From assembly GCA_002293525.1 (NCBI GenBank), contig DBDJ01000013.1, positions 1 through 64,000 on the forward strand: a DNA stretch of 64,000 bases. The letters are read 5' to 3'. The DNA comes from Lachnospiraceae bacterium UBA935. GTDB lineage: Bacteria > Bacillota > Clostridia > Lachnospirales > Lachnospiraceae. A model generated the notes under the pieces. It searched no databases. It worked only from the letters and a program-made list of their open reading frames with translations, and was not told where the DNA came from. Below are positions 9,006 through 17,914 of this stretch, one piece after another (within the stretch, counting starts at the first letter, position 1; the number at the start of each line of letters is the position of its first letter). The position numbers were made by a program, and so were the translations under genes.

Positions 9006-9191
9006 AAGATAAAACTTGCCGTTGCCACGACATTCCTTTCCAAAACTTTGCCCATAACCGACCATCGACGGGCTGTTTTAATTCGTCCGCCAGACACGGC
9101 AACTTACTTTCTAATTGTAGCACATGAGATTATGGCTCGCAATGTTTTGATGTCGGGACGCAGACCAAAAAGTTATACCATCTGATTTTCG

Positions 9192-9950
9192 CTATATCCC
9201 TACAGCGGCCATCTGCGCCAGTACTTTTTCTGTACGCGACTCTATCTTATCGCCGCTAAATTTTTGGAGTTTTAATTCCGACACGATGTCACCGTCTTTT
9301 GTGAAGAGGACTCTGTCAGCCCGGGCGGCAACCTTAGAGTCATGAGTTACGAGCAGAATCGCGGTGCCTTCTTGGTTGATGTCAACCAGCATCTCCATGA
9401 TTTCCTCTGATGATTTCGAGTTGAGGGCGCCGGTGGGTTCGTCGGCAAAGAGGATCTCCGGCTCGTTCATGAGGGCGCGGCATATGCCGGCCCGCTGGAG
9501 CTGACCGCCTGATACCTCGGTGATATCCCGTTTTTCAAGTCCGGCTATTCCGGTCTTCTTCATAAGTTTTTTAGCTCTTTGCGTCAATTGAGCGAAGTCC
9601 TTCTTACCGTCTTGTGCAGCAGGGAGAATGATATTGTCCAGAATATCTAGATTTTTTAGCATCGTCGGCTGCTGAAAGATGAAGCCCATCTTTTTGCGGC
9701 GAACATCCGCAAGCTCATTTTCTTTGAGCTGCGAAAGCTCGGTATCACCAAAGCGCACCGATCCGCCCGTGATATCGTCCATGCCGGAAAGCACAAACAG
9801 CAGCGTGGACTTGCCGGAACCGGACGGCCCCATCACAGCGACAAACTCGCCCTTTTCAACTTCAGCATTTACTCCGTTTAATACTTTCGTCTGCTCACTG
9901 CCGTGACCGAAGATTTTTACGATATTTTTACCTGTAATTATCTTATTCAT
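9192..9950 (-). CDS. ABC transporter ATP-binding subunit (BceA/MacB/LolD-like)
   Basis: A 252-residue ABC ATPase with Walker A GPSGSGKST (41-49), a Q-loop in IFQQPTML, the signature VSGGQLQRAGICRAL and a Walker B ILFADEPTGALN. The sequence style is that of ATPases that pair with FtsX-type permeases for antimicrobial-peptide sensing, lipoprotein or peptide export. It starts 4 bp after the permease gene, so the two form one transporter. Regulation by the adjacent two-component system is likely. Confidence 0.92.
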   Translation of the reverse strand: MNKIITGKNIVKIFGHGSEQTKVLNGVNAEVEKGEFVAVMGPSGSGKSTLLFVLSGMDDITGGSVRFGDTELSQLKENELADVRRKKMGFIFQQPTMLKNLDILDNIILPAAQDGKKDFAQLTQRAKKLMKKTGIAGLEKRDITEVSGGQLQRAGICRALMNEPEILFADEPTGALNSKSSEEIMEMLVDINQEGTAILLVTHDSKVAARADRVLFTKDGDIVSELKLQKFSGDKIESRTEKVLAQMAAVGI

Positions 9951-9954
9951 TATG

Positions 9955-12282
9955 TTAAGCCTCCTTAATATGGTTAAAAATTTTCACCCGCTGGATGTCT
10001 GCCAGACCCGGTAATGTGGCGATAAAGACACATAAGGCCAAGAGCAGCGGAGAGAACACATAAGCGAAAAGTGGGTTTATCTCAAAGGGAAATGTGGATG
10101 CGCCGAAGGATGACATCAGGGCTATCCCCGCATACTCGCCAAGCGTATTTGCCAGAACCGTGCCGATCACAACGCCCAAAACAAAGACTATGGCGGAACG
10201 CAACATATATTGCCGGCCGATGCTCCTTGTGGTAAAGCCCATAGATTTCAAGACCGCGATGGGATATCTGTCCTTCGCTATCAGCATTTTGAGGAACAAT
10301 ATCGTGACCAGCACAGTGAGCAGCGCGGCAATCACAATAGCAGCAAGGGACGCCTGACCGATTGCGGACGCGACATTCTCGAACATCTGGGCAGCCGTTT
10401 CATTGACTCCGATGACACGGGCAGCGGGAAATTTGGCTTGGTAATCCGTTACCTTTATCGCGGTCATAGCAGGATTGTCCAAAGCTACCCATACCGAGCT
10501 GCTTAAGATATCTACGCCGTGTGCCTGAAAAATGGCTTTGGCGGTCTTTCCGGCATTGGTGATGTCCGTGTATATGCCACATACTGTCAATTGCTTTTCT
10601 GCGCCGTCAACCATCAAGACAATCTCGTCACCGACAGATTTGCCAAAATCATCGGCGTATAGATTGGAAATTGCGATTTCATCCACAGTTTTCGGCCCCG
10701 CGCCGTGTGTGTAGGTAACGGGGAACACACCATGGTCGCCCAGCGTCACCTGCATCCGTTCGATCGCGCCGTCTACCGGAGGCATCTCAAACAGCTGCGT
10801 AGTCAGCCATGCATATTTCAACACGCTTTCATCCTGAGAAACCTGCTTCGCAATCTCAGCTGAGAGGCCTAACACATCTTGCGTCTGCGCGTTTGTGACG
10901 GTAAAGAAGAAATCTGACCTACCGATGCCCATGTTAGTAAAAAAGTCGGGGGAAGATATGGTATTCTTGATATTCTGCGGTACCATCATTATAAATGAGG
11001 AAATGACAATCACCAAAAACATAATAATATACAGTTTTTTTCGGGTCAGCACATCCTTAATCGCTAGAAAAGCATTAGTAGATAAAATCCGGCCGTTCAT
11101 GCTAAGACCTCTCGCTGCTCTGGTTTTCTCCTGCGGAGCACCGCGGCGAACCGCCTGCGCTGCAGAGATTTTGCGGAATCGTTGTAATACTCCGGAGACA
11201 TATAGCATGACAATCAGGAAAATTACCGCTGCGCCCACAAACCCGGCCAATACTCCGAAAACCTCACGGCCGCTTACCCCAAGATAAAGCCGGATATTTG
11301 CCATAAAAGGTTCCTGTGCCGCAAGCGAGAGCAGAAATCCCAGCACGGAGGCAACAGCGGCAATCGCGCCGTATTTCACCGTATATAACCGTTTGATATC
11401 CGACACCCGCAGCCCGACCGCTTTCAGTACACCGATTTCACGGTAATCCTCCTCTATTTTGGCCAGCAGTGTGAAACGTATGCATAGGAAAGCAACGATG
11501 ACGACGAGGGTGCTGATTAGCCCTAGCACGGCAATCATCATTCCGTCTTCAATTCCATTCATCAACCTGACCAGCAAAACGGTGATGGCTAACGGTCCGT
11601 TGGCGGGCATATCCGCCGCGATATAGCCCGATTCAAAGGTGGTGGAGGCCGCTGGGTCGAACAGGCGGAACTCGATCAGATACTCCATGATCCCCCGATC
11701 CCGCAGCAGCTCAAAATCATTTTCGCTCACAAGAAAGCGTTTGGAGCTTGCCATGGCCGGATTCATCATACTGTCCCGCAAAAATCCCGCGACGGTCAGC
11801 CTGACACCGTGAACCGCAACCTCATCGCCGACCTTTGCGCTCCCCGTTTTCATATAATAGAGGGGGATCCAGACTTCACCGTCCTGCGGCACAATAACGT
11901 TACCCGCCAAGTCCAGAAGAAAATCAAACTCCCTGCTCTGTGTCGAAAAGCCGTTATCCTGTGTGCTCCATGACAGGTTTTCGTTCCCAATGACAATCTG
12001 CGCGCCCTCTATATTCAGATACTCCAGCACCTGCCAGCTCTCGACATTGGCATTATCTTCGGCAAACTCCGATATCTGCGCCATATCAATGCTGCCTGCG
12101 TGCATCCGTGTGAAATGCGCCGTCCTTGCGGTGAGCATCATATTGTCAATCGCACCGAAAAGGTTGACGGCCAAGATAGCGGCCAGTGAAACTAGCATGG
12201 CCGAAACGAGGATAAAGACAGTGATGGCCGCGGTGATCAGTTTAGTTTTCCGGATATCGTTTTTAATCAATCTGCTGTACAT
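9955..12282 (-). CDS. FtsX-like ABC transporter permease
   Basis: A 775-residue permease with an N-terminal transmembrane helix, a large extracellular domain (about 45-245), three helices of a first FtsX domain (about 250-360), another long extracellular part (about 425-615), and a second FtsX domain at the C-terminus. Two FtsX domains in one chain are typical of peptide-responsive transporters in Firmicutes. Immediately upstream are the histidine kinase and response regulator genes, which suggests a BceRS-BceAB-like detoxification or envelope-stress module. The substrate is unknown. Confidence 0.88.
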   Translation of the reverse strand: MYSRLIKNDIRKTKLITAAITVFILVSAMLVSLAAILAVNLFGAIDNMMLTARTAHFTRMHAGSIDMAQISEFAEDNANVESWQVLEYLNIEGAQIVIGNENLSWSTQDNGFSTQSREFDFLLDLAGNVIVPQDGEVWIPLYYMKTGSAKVGDEVAVHGVRLTVAGFLRDSMMNPAMASSKRFLVSENDFELLRDRGIMEYLIEFRLFDPAASTTFESGYIAADMPANGPLAITVLLVRLMNGIEDGMMIAVLGLISTLVVIVAFLCIRFTLLAKIEEDYREIGVLKAVGLRVSDIKRLYTVKYGAIAAVASVLGFLLSLAAQEPFMANIRLYLGVSGREVFGVLAGFVGAAVIFLIVMLYVSGVLQRFRKISAAQAVRRGAPQEKTRAARGLSMNGRILSTNAFLAIKDVLTRKKLYIIMFLVIVISSFIMMVPQNIKNTISSPDFFTNMGIGRSDFFFTVTNAQTQDVLGLSAEIAKQVSQDESVLKYAWLTTQLFEMPPVDGAIERMQVTLGDHGVFPVTYTHGAGPKTVDEIAISNLYADDFGKSVGDEIVLMVDGAEKQLTVCGIYTDITNAGKTAKAIFQAHGVDILSSSVWVALDNPAMTAIKVTDYQAKFPAARVIGVNETAAQMFENVASAIGQASLAAIVIAALLTVLVTILFLKMLIAKDRYPIAVLKSMGFTTRSIGRQYMLRSAIVFVLGVVIGTVLANTLGEYAGIALMSSFGASTFPFEINPLFAYVFSPLLLALCVFIATLPGLADIQRVKIFNHIKEA

Positions 12283-12318
12283 GTATGTTAATTCCTCTCT
12301 TGTATTTCGTTTGCATTT

Positions 12319-13296
12319 TTATTCTTCTCTGGCTTTTGGTAGCTTAACGACAAACATTTTTGTGTATGGTGCAGCGGCATCTGAGAGAAAAACTACGCCG
12401 CCATGCCGCTCCGCCGCTTTTTTGACAATGGCAAGCCCAAGCCCGGTTCCATGCCCGCTGCTTCTGGAATCGCTGCCGGAGACAAACGGCTCAAATATAT
12501 TCATCGTTTCCGGGACAGGGGTGCCGCTATCCGCAATCTGTATTAAAATATGTTCCGGTTTTTCTGCCAAGGCAACCGACAATAGCGTGCCCGCCGGATT
12601 ATGGTGTATCGCGTTTGTCAGAAGATTGCCGATGGCGCGGTCCAGTTCCAGAGAATCAGCCTTACAGAACACAGGTGAATCCGGCAGCTTAAGATCTAAC
12701 TCTATTTGTCTATTTTCCATTTCGCCAAACAGGGAGGCGCAGGCCGCGCGGAGCAATTCGGCCACATCCACAAGCTCGAGAGCCGGCTGATACTGTGCTG
12801 CACCCAGTTTGGAATATGAGAGCAGTTGCTCTGTCAATTGGTTCATCTGCCGGGATTTTTCTCTGATGGTCAAGAGATATTCCCGCTGTTTATCCCTATC
12901 CTCCACGATTCCGTCCGCGAGTGCTCCCGCGTAACCTGAAATCGTTGTCAAAGGTGTTTTCAGGTCATGGGCGATATTGGAAAAAAGCTGCAGGCGCTGC
13001 TCCTCATTTTCCCGAATCTGTTCCTGTAATCTGCGGTGTACGCTACGGGCGAACAATACCACTCCTGCGCAGTATACGATAAGCTCTGCCAGTCCCCATA
13101 GGATAACCAAAACGATTTCAGCCGGTGCCATACGGGAAGCTATATCGGGAACGCTGTCATATATAAGAATCTGCTCAATATCGGGTAAAAACATGCGGAA
13201 TATTTCTTCCAATATTGAAATGACAAGCTCTGTCCCCAGAGAATAGGCAATGAACCGGAGCACAATGAATGTTAGCAAGCCGTCTTTCCGCTTCAT
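12319..13296 (-). CDS. Sensor histidine kinase
   Basis: About 325 residues: two membrane helices in the first ~90 residues separated by a short extracellular loop, then a DHp domain with the H-box NIAHDLKTPLTTISGY, and an HATPase_c domain with N-box NLLTNAIHHNP and GHGTGLGLAIVKK. The start at 13296 is chosen because its ATG overlaps the response-regulator stop as ATGA; a longer reading is open but would run inside that gene. The small sensor fits kinases that take their signal from a partner transporter. It lies 36 bp upstream of the permease gene. Confidence 0.9.
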   Translation of the reverse strand: MKRKDGLLTFIVLRFIAYSLGTELVISILEEIFRMFLPDIEQILIYDSVPDIASRMAPAEIVLVILWGLAELIVYCAGVVLFARSVHRRLQEQIRENEEQRLQLFSNIAHDLKTPLTTISGYAGALADGIVEDRDKQREYLLTIREKSRQMNQLTEQLLSYSKLGAAQYQPALELVDVAELLRAACASLFGEMENRQIELDLKLPDSPVFCKADSLELDRAIGNLLTNAIHHNPAGTLLSVALAEKPEHILIQIADSGTPVPETMNIFEPFVSGSDSRSSGHGTGLGLAIVKKAAERHGGVVFLSDAAAPYTKMFVVKLPKAREE

Positions 13297-13973
13297 TTCT
13301 GTTCCTCCAGCCGGTAACCCAGACCACGCACCGTCTTGATTGAAGCTCCGCAATCACTGGGCAGTTTACCACGCAGTTTGCTGATTGCAACCATTACGGT
13401 ATTATCGTCCACAATAGAATCTTCCTGCCACGCGGCTTCATAAATCTGCTGCTTGGTGAACACGCGGCCGGGGTTTTGCATAAACAGCTTCATCAGGTTA
13501 AATTCCGTAGCGGTGACCGGTATGCTTTCGCTACTGCTATACAAGGTACAGGCAGATAGATCTAAGTTCAGCATACCTACATTGAGCAGAACCGATCCGG
13601 AATCCGTGGAATTGGCACGGCGAAGTCTTGCCCTGATTCGCGCCACGACCTCCAACGGATCAAAAGGTTTGGTCACATAGTCGTCCGCGCCAAGGTCAAG
13701 TCCTAGGATCTTCTCATGATTCTGGATTTTCGCGCTCACGACGATGATGGGAAGATTACCGCGTTCCCGTAGCGCCTTGATAAGCTGATAGCCGTCTAAT
13801 TCCGGCATCATAATGTCAATGACCGCCAAATCAATTTGTGCGGAATCAACCAGCTTAATAGCCGCTGACCCGTTTTCGGCTTGTAACACAGTATAGCCGT
13901 CCTTTTCGATATACAGCCGTAAAAGTTCGCGGATTTCCTTTTCATCATCCACGATTAATATAGTTTGACTCAT
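13293..13973 (-). CDS. OmpR-family response regulator
   Basis: A 226-residue regulator with a receiver domain (acidic pair DDEKE, phosphoryl-acceptor Asp in AVIDIMMPELDG, Lys in VTKPFDP) and a C-terminal winged-helix DNA-binding domain. A GGAGG ribosome site lies 6-7 nt before the ATG. It is the first gene of the minus-strand set regulator-kinase-permease-ATPase and probably activates the transporter genes. No convincing promoter pair could be fixed upstream. Confidence 0.93.
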   Translation of the reverse strand: MSQTILIVDDEKEIRELLRLYIEKDGYTVLQAENGSAAIKLVDSAQIDLAVIDIMMPELDGYQLIKALRERGNLPIIVVSAKIQNHEKILGLDLGADDYVTKPFDPLEVVARIRARLRRANSTDSGSVLLNVGMLNLDLSACTLYSSSESIPVTATEFNLMKLFMQNPGRVFTKQQIYEAAWQEDSIVDDNTVMVAISKLRGKLPSDCGASIKTVRGLGYRLEEQK

Positions 13974-14417
13974 GATTTATCCTCCCGCTCCTTTATCCTT
14001 GGCTGTAAGATAATCATAACAGCCTAACCTTTCAGTTGATCCAACCGAAGCTTAATATTTCCTTAACAATAACTTAGCGTTAGCATAAAAATTAGTGTCA
14101 AAGCTTTTTAATTTTACATGCAATATTGAATTATATCAAGACTAAATATTCATGGCGACATTTTCATGTAATGTGATTTGTGTTGTAGAAACAAAGATAT
14201 ATTTTGCGGTTTCTAAAAATATTTCTGAGACGCATAAATACAAAAGTCGCTCCATCTTTTAAAGAAAGTATAACCTTTGAACTATCATTATGCATAATAT
14301 TGCCATGTGAATATAAAATACCATGCTTCTGCCTAGGACATGCTTTCGCTATTCAAGTCGGAAATTTATACCGCTATTTGCTGCTCCTATATCGCTGTTC
14401 AGTAACCAACCACTTAA
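13974..14417. other. Non-coding AT-rich stretch
   Basis: About 440 bp without a supportable gene. A weak open reading frame on the plus strand (14204-14512) has no ribosome site, and its translation shows no recognisable features. The left end should contain the promoter for the response-regulator operon, although no clean -35/-10 pair stands out. Confidence 0.5.
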
Positions 14418-14449
14418 CCATCTTGACTGACATAGATCAGTTAAGATGG
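14418..14449 (-). terminator. Strong hairpin just after the 74-residue gene
   Basis: A 13-bp stem with one wobble position (CCATCTTGACTGA at 14418-14430 with TCAGTTAAGATGG at 14437-14449) and a 6-nt loop begins 4 bp past the stop of the small minus-strand gene. A U-run is lacking, so termination is likely but not certain. Confidence 0.5.
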
Positions 14450-14453
14450 GGCA

Positions 14454-14678
14454 TTATACATTTCTTAATAATGCTTGAAGTAAATAATCACAAGCTTCAC
14501 TTTCTGTCTTAAAAATCTTTAAGCTAGATTTTACTCCCCTCTCACTGTAATAAACTTCCCACAACCCCTGATTAGAGTTGAGACAAAAGGCTTCATTCGG
14601 CAATCCACCATTTAGATTATACGTATTTTTTGGTATCTTTTTCCTCTCTAACTCTTTTTCTAAAATTTCTTTCTTCAT
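14454..14678 (-). CDS. Small protein of unknown function, immunity-protein-like
   Basis: A 74-residue, charged soluble protein with a WEVYYSERGVKSS segment followed by LKIFKTESEACDYLL. From memory, short proteins with this YSERG...F.tE.eAc.Y.l pattern occur beside polymorphic-toxin tails, but I cannot name the family. It starts at an ATG that overlaps the stop (TAATG) of a short upstream coding remnant, as in toxin-immunity pairs. It lies in a region full of decayed genes and may be an orphan survivor. Confidence 0.55.
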   Translation of the reverse strand: MKKEILEKELERKKIPKNTYNLNGGLPNEAFCLNSNQGLWEVYYSERGVKSSLKIFKTESEACDYLLQALLRNV

Positions 14679-14779
14679 TATGTCTCTATCATCCCTATAA
14701 TTTCGGCATCTAATAAGTCGGTTATTGATTGCTCAAATTCATATAAAATCTGCTTAAGCTGTGTATTCTTTCTCAGCCC
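14678..14779 (-). pseudogene. C-terminal remnant of a gene upstream of the 74-residue protein
   Basis: A 33-codon open stretch on the minus strand (residues starting GLRKNTQLKQ, ending EIIGMIET) runs to a TAA overlapping the next gene's ATG. It is cut off upstream by an in-frame TGA at 14780-14782. The amphipathic, coding-like sequence and translational coupling suggest the tail of a larger lost gene, perhaps a toxin partner of the 74-residue protein. Inference only. Confidence 0.4.
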
Positions 14780-14865
14780 TCACTATGTTCAAATTTTACC
14801 ATATTACAAGTTTTACCGCTATGTTTCTTTTGCTTTTTGGGTAATGATAGGGTTATTGCTTGAAT

Positions 14866-15500
14866 TTACACTTCTTCAGCCCGTTCCTGATATTCCTCCG
14901 GCATATGCCATTCCGTTTTATTCTTAAGCATCCCGTATACGATGTTAACAAGACGCCTTGCACTGCAGATGAGTACCTGTTTCTTGCTTTTTCCGGCTTC
15001 TACGCGCTTATTATAGCAGTCTAAAAAGATAGGGCATCTCGGTGTCCCATGGGTGGATACTTGGATCATCTGAATCGCCAGAAAATAAAAGGTCGCTTTT
15101 GATCTCCGGTTTCCTTGGGTGGTGCTCTTATCTTTTCCTTTCCCTGACGATGAAAAGGTGATGGGCGCTATCCCCGCAAACCGGGCGAGATTATTTGCGT
15201 TAGGAAAATGATTGATATTGCCGATTTCTGATAATAACTGCGCCGCCATGATCGTTCCGATTCCCGGCATGGTGGTCAGGGTACATTCAAAAAATGGAAG
15301 CAGACTGCTTACCGCTTTTTCCACTTCCTCTAATTGTTTGTGATAATGCTGTAAATCACGGACAAGACCCCTAGTAATGGCATCGCGGCTTTCCTGATAT
15401 TCGCGTTTTACTGTCAATCAGCGAAAAGAATTTCCTGTAGCTGGGATAAACAGCATGGAGCTGCTCGTGAAGCTGATTCTTTAACCGGATGATATGGGAT
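14866..15500 (-). pseudogene. IS110-family transposase remnant
   Basis: The longest reading frame (183 codons, 14866-15417) matches the C-terminal transposase_20 half of IS110 transposases: TMPGIGTIMAAQLLSEIG, the FPNANNLARFAGIAP segment, and SGKGKDKSTTQGNRR. Just upstream another frame continues the protein (LKNQLHEQLHAVYPSYRKFF, 15430-15490) before a frameshift near 15415, and a stop closes that frame at about 15500. The N-terminal DEDD catalytic half (about 200 residues) is missing. The element is therefore dead. Terminal repeats could not be fixed. Confidence 0.85.
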
Positions 15501-15515
15501 AATTACATAAACAAA

Positions 15516-15729
15516 AATCCACCCGAGGGCTGAACAACTCAAGTGGATTATCCTGTCTTCCTGATTCTGTATAATTCCCCTTATTTCCTCTTGCTAAACA
15601 TTTTATCACATACTTCAGAAAAATCAATAGTAACTTACTAAGAATTATTTTCGCTGTAAGCTGTTATCGCTAAAATTTAGGCCATTTACCGGTTCGTTCC
15701 CCGCCAGATTTCAAAACCTTCCGGCGGGG
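15516..15729. other. Intergenic stretch with two stem-loops
   Basis: AATCCAC (15516-15522) pairs with GTGGATT (15543-15549), possibly a relic of the IS110 insertion. CCCCGCC (15699-15705) pairs with GGCGGGG (15723-15729) just past the nitroreductase stop on the minus strand, where it may help end transcription although no U-run follows. No coding sequence is visible between them. Confidence 0.45.
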
Positions 15730-15754
15730 ATGCCAAAGTTACTGTAGTCGCATA

Positions 15755-16318
15755 TCACCCGATCCAATGTATCTTAGAAATATCCGGCTCATGAGGCGTT
15801 CCTGAGCCGACGGCATTCCCTACCAAAACCGACATTCCAAACTCATATCCATCAGGAAAACCGCTCTTCTGCTTAAATGTCTCCGCATTTTCCCCGCTCA
15901 GGGGGATAGCTGCCATGCCGCAGATTACGTTGCCCAGTCCCAAGGCTGTGGCCGCCAGTGCAATGTTCTCACATACGATGCCGCAGTCCAAGTCCGTTCC
16001 GGGCTGTTTCAGAACCAGGAACATGCAGGGGGCATTATAGAACAGTCTGCCGCCGCGCTCCATAAAGCGCTCATAGACCGCCTTATCCTCTGCCTGAGCC
16101 AGTATCCGCATTCCCTCTGCATCCATCTCGTCAATCAGGTCTTTGTCGGTAATGATGTTAACCAGCCACGGCTGGCGGTTGATGGCACTTGGCGACTGGA
16201 CGGCAGCAACGGCGATTCTCTCCAGCTTTTCTTTTTCCGGCAGCCGGCCGTCATAAGCACGGCAGGAATATCGTTCGGTAATCGTTCTAAGGGTTTCATT
16301 CATCATCTTATTCATCAT
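15755..16318 (-). CDS. Nitroreductase-family flavoprotein
   Basis: A 188-residue FMN-dependent oxidoreductase-type protein. The start RYSCRAYDGR, the FMN-contact segment AVQSPSAINRQPW, and the late GLGNVICGMAAIPL region are characteristic. The start at 16318 is chosen because AGGAGG lies 6 nt upstream. Family members reduce nitro-compounds, quinones or flavins with NAD(P)H; a specific substrate cannot be assigned. It is flanked by two pseudogenes. Confidence 0.88.
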   Translation of the reverse strand: MMNKMMNETLRTITERYSCRAYDGRLPEKEKLERIAVAAVQSPSAINRQPWLVNIITDKDLIDEMDAEGMRILAQAEDKAVYERFMERGGRLFYNAPCMFLVLKQPGTDLDCGIVCENIALAATALGLGNVICGMAAIPLSGENAETFKQKSGFPDGYEFGMSVLVGNAVGSGTPHEPDISKIHWIG

Positions 16319-16359
16319 CTTATTCCTCCTCTTTCTGAATCTTTGCAAGGTCTCAAAAC

Positions 16360-16709
16360 CTATTGCCTGAGTGCCAGCACTTCCGCCTCATATCGCTTGA
16401 CCTCGGCCAGCGCATCCCGACAGTCCATGCTACGATCCGGTTGATGCTGGCGTCAAAAAAGTCCAGTCCCATAAACACCCGCTCCAGCGCATCGCTCCGG
16501 ACGATTTCCTTGGCCAGTTCCTTCGTTTCGTCATCCAGCAGCACCACATGGTCACTGTCCCAGCGCACCGGCCGGGTGATATGGAGGGCCAGCTTATCAT
16601 GGAACAATAACATCGAGGAAATCTTATCTGACACCACTTCGGTCGGATGGTAATGGCCGTTATCCTCAGGCTTAAGATGCCTGCCAAATAATATTGGGCC
16701 ATCACACAC
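16360..16709 (-). pseudogene. rhaA: L-rhamnose isomerase (rhaA) remnant
   Basis: The frame carries the unmistakable RhaA block GHYHPTEVVSDKI, then HITRPVRWDSDHVVLLDDET, then GLDFFDASINRIVAW. The protein normally has about 415 residues, yet the first ~260 are absent. After INRIVAWT the frame is lost, but the very end of RhaA is present in another frame (RDALAEVKRYEAEVLALRQ then a TAG at 16360-16362), so roughly 50 codons between the two parts have been deleted. It cannot make active enzyme. The divergent AraC gene may have been its regulator. Confidence 0.85.
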
Positions 16710-16866
16710 CCTCCATTCTATACTATCCCTTGTCGTTTCTTCCGCTGCCCGTCCACGGATATCATGTAATAAATATCTCCCCTTTATTTTACTGCCTTTT
16801 AACCGAAAATGATATAACCTAGTTCCTATATTTTATTTATTTTATTTACCTGATTCGCAAAGAGGC

Positions 16867-16895
16867 TTGCAGTTTCTATGTAAATATAATATACT
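16867..16895 (+). promoter_or_regulatory. Promoter of the AraC-kinase operon
   Basis: -35 TTGCAG (16867-16872) and -10 TATACT (16890-16895) are separated by 17 bp and end about 38 bp before the AraC start codon. Confidence 0.6.
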
Positions 16896-16933
16896 GCAAT
16901 CAGACTCTTATCGGCAAGATACATGGGTAAAAG

Positions 16934-17914
16934 ATGAAAGAAGAGATACTTAAAGAATTACGCCGGATTACGCCGGAAGAACAGGAAATCCTAGATGGCC
17001 GCCATACCATTGACAGCTCTCTTTATAACATGAATCGCAACATGGTAATTGACTGCCGCCGTCTATTGGAAAAAGGCAAACTGATTACCCTTCGTCCGCA
17101 TACGCGGTTTATTCATTTCCCTGAACATTCACATAATTACGTAGAGGTCGTGTACATGTGTTCCGGCCAGACACGACACATCATCAACGGAACCGCGCTG
17201 ACGCTTCAGGCTGGGGAAATCCTATTTTTAAGCCAGCATGCCGGACATGAGATTTTTCCGGCGCTGTACGACGATCTGACGGTTAACTTTATTATCCTGC
17301 CGGAGTTTTTTGACCGCTCCTTAGATATGATCGGGAGCGGCAGCAGCCTGCTTGGCCGCTTTTTGACGGAATGTCTGAAAAGCGGTTCCCACGACATCCG
17401 TTACTTGTATTTTAAAGTTTCCGATATCCCGCCGATCCAGAACCTGATCGAAAATCTGATCTGGCTTTTGCTTCACGGACAAAATAATCAGCAGTCCCTT
17501 AATAAAACTACGATGGGCTTATGGTTTATGCATCTTATAAATATGACCGATAAAGCCGAAATCGGCCAAGAGCATTTCACCCAGGAATTACTTCTTACCG
17601 TTTTCCGCTATATTGAAAATCACTACCAGGACGGCGAAGTGTCGGCTTTAGCGGCATCAATATCCTATGATGTAAAATGGCTGAGTCAGGTCATCAAGTC
17701 GGCCACCGGCCGGACCTATACGGAGCTGCTCCAGGAAAAACGCTTGGGTCAGGCCGCTTGGATGCTTCAGCATACAGGATTGTCCGTCACCGATATCTGT
17801 CTGGATGTCGGATATCATAATTTCAGTTATTTCTATAAGATATTCCGCGCCCAGTATCAAATGTCGCCCCAGGAATACCGGAAAGCATATTTCTTCCAGG
17901 AGGAAACCAGATGA
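16934..17914 (+). CDS. AraC-family transcriptional regulator with cupin sensor domain
   Basis: A 326-residue regulator: an N-terminal cupin-like domain (FPEHSHNYVEVVYM with the usual His/Glu set, near residue 62), a middle helical linker, and two C-terminal HTH units (about 225-320) ending in the AraC signature DICLDVGYHNFSYFYKIFRAQYQMSPQEYR. Such regulators usually activate sugar catabolism genes, and a broken rhaA lies divergently just upstream, so rhamnose control is possible. Its stop overlaps the start of a membrane histidine kinase (ATGA), an unusual pairing for an AraC protein. Confidence 0.9.
   Translation: MKEEILKELRRITPEEQEILDGRHTIDSSLYNMNRNMVIDCRRLLEKGKLITLRPHTRFIHFPEHSHNYVEVVYMCSGQTRHIINGTALTLQAGEILFLSQHAGHEIFPALYDDLTVNFIILPEFFDRSLDMIGSGSSLLGRFLTECLKSGSHDIRYLYFKVSDIPPIQNLIENLIWLLLHGQNNQQSLNKTTMGLWFMHLINMTDKAEIGQEHFTQELLLTVFRYIENHYQDGEVSALAASISYDVKWLSQVIKSATGRTYTELLQEKRLGQAAWMLQHTGLSVTDICLDVGYHNFSYFYKIFRAQYQMSPQEYRKAYFFQEETR

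Noticed and set aside
12319..13353. Longer reading of the histidine kinase starting at 13353
   Set aside because: It would extend 57 bp inside the response regulator; the ATG at 13296 overlapping its stop is the normal arrangement.
14204..14512. Plus-strand 102-codon reading frame
   Set aside because: No ribosome site, odd composition, overlaps the end of the better supported small gene on the other strand.
16430..16705. 91-codon frame on the minus strand with a good GGAGGG site
   Set aside because: It overlaps the rhaA remnant out of frame; the protein shows no family signs, whereas the other frame is clearly RhaA.
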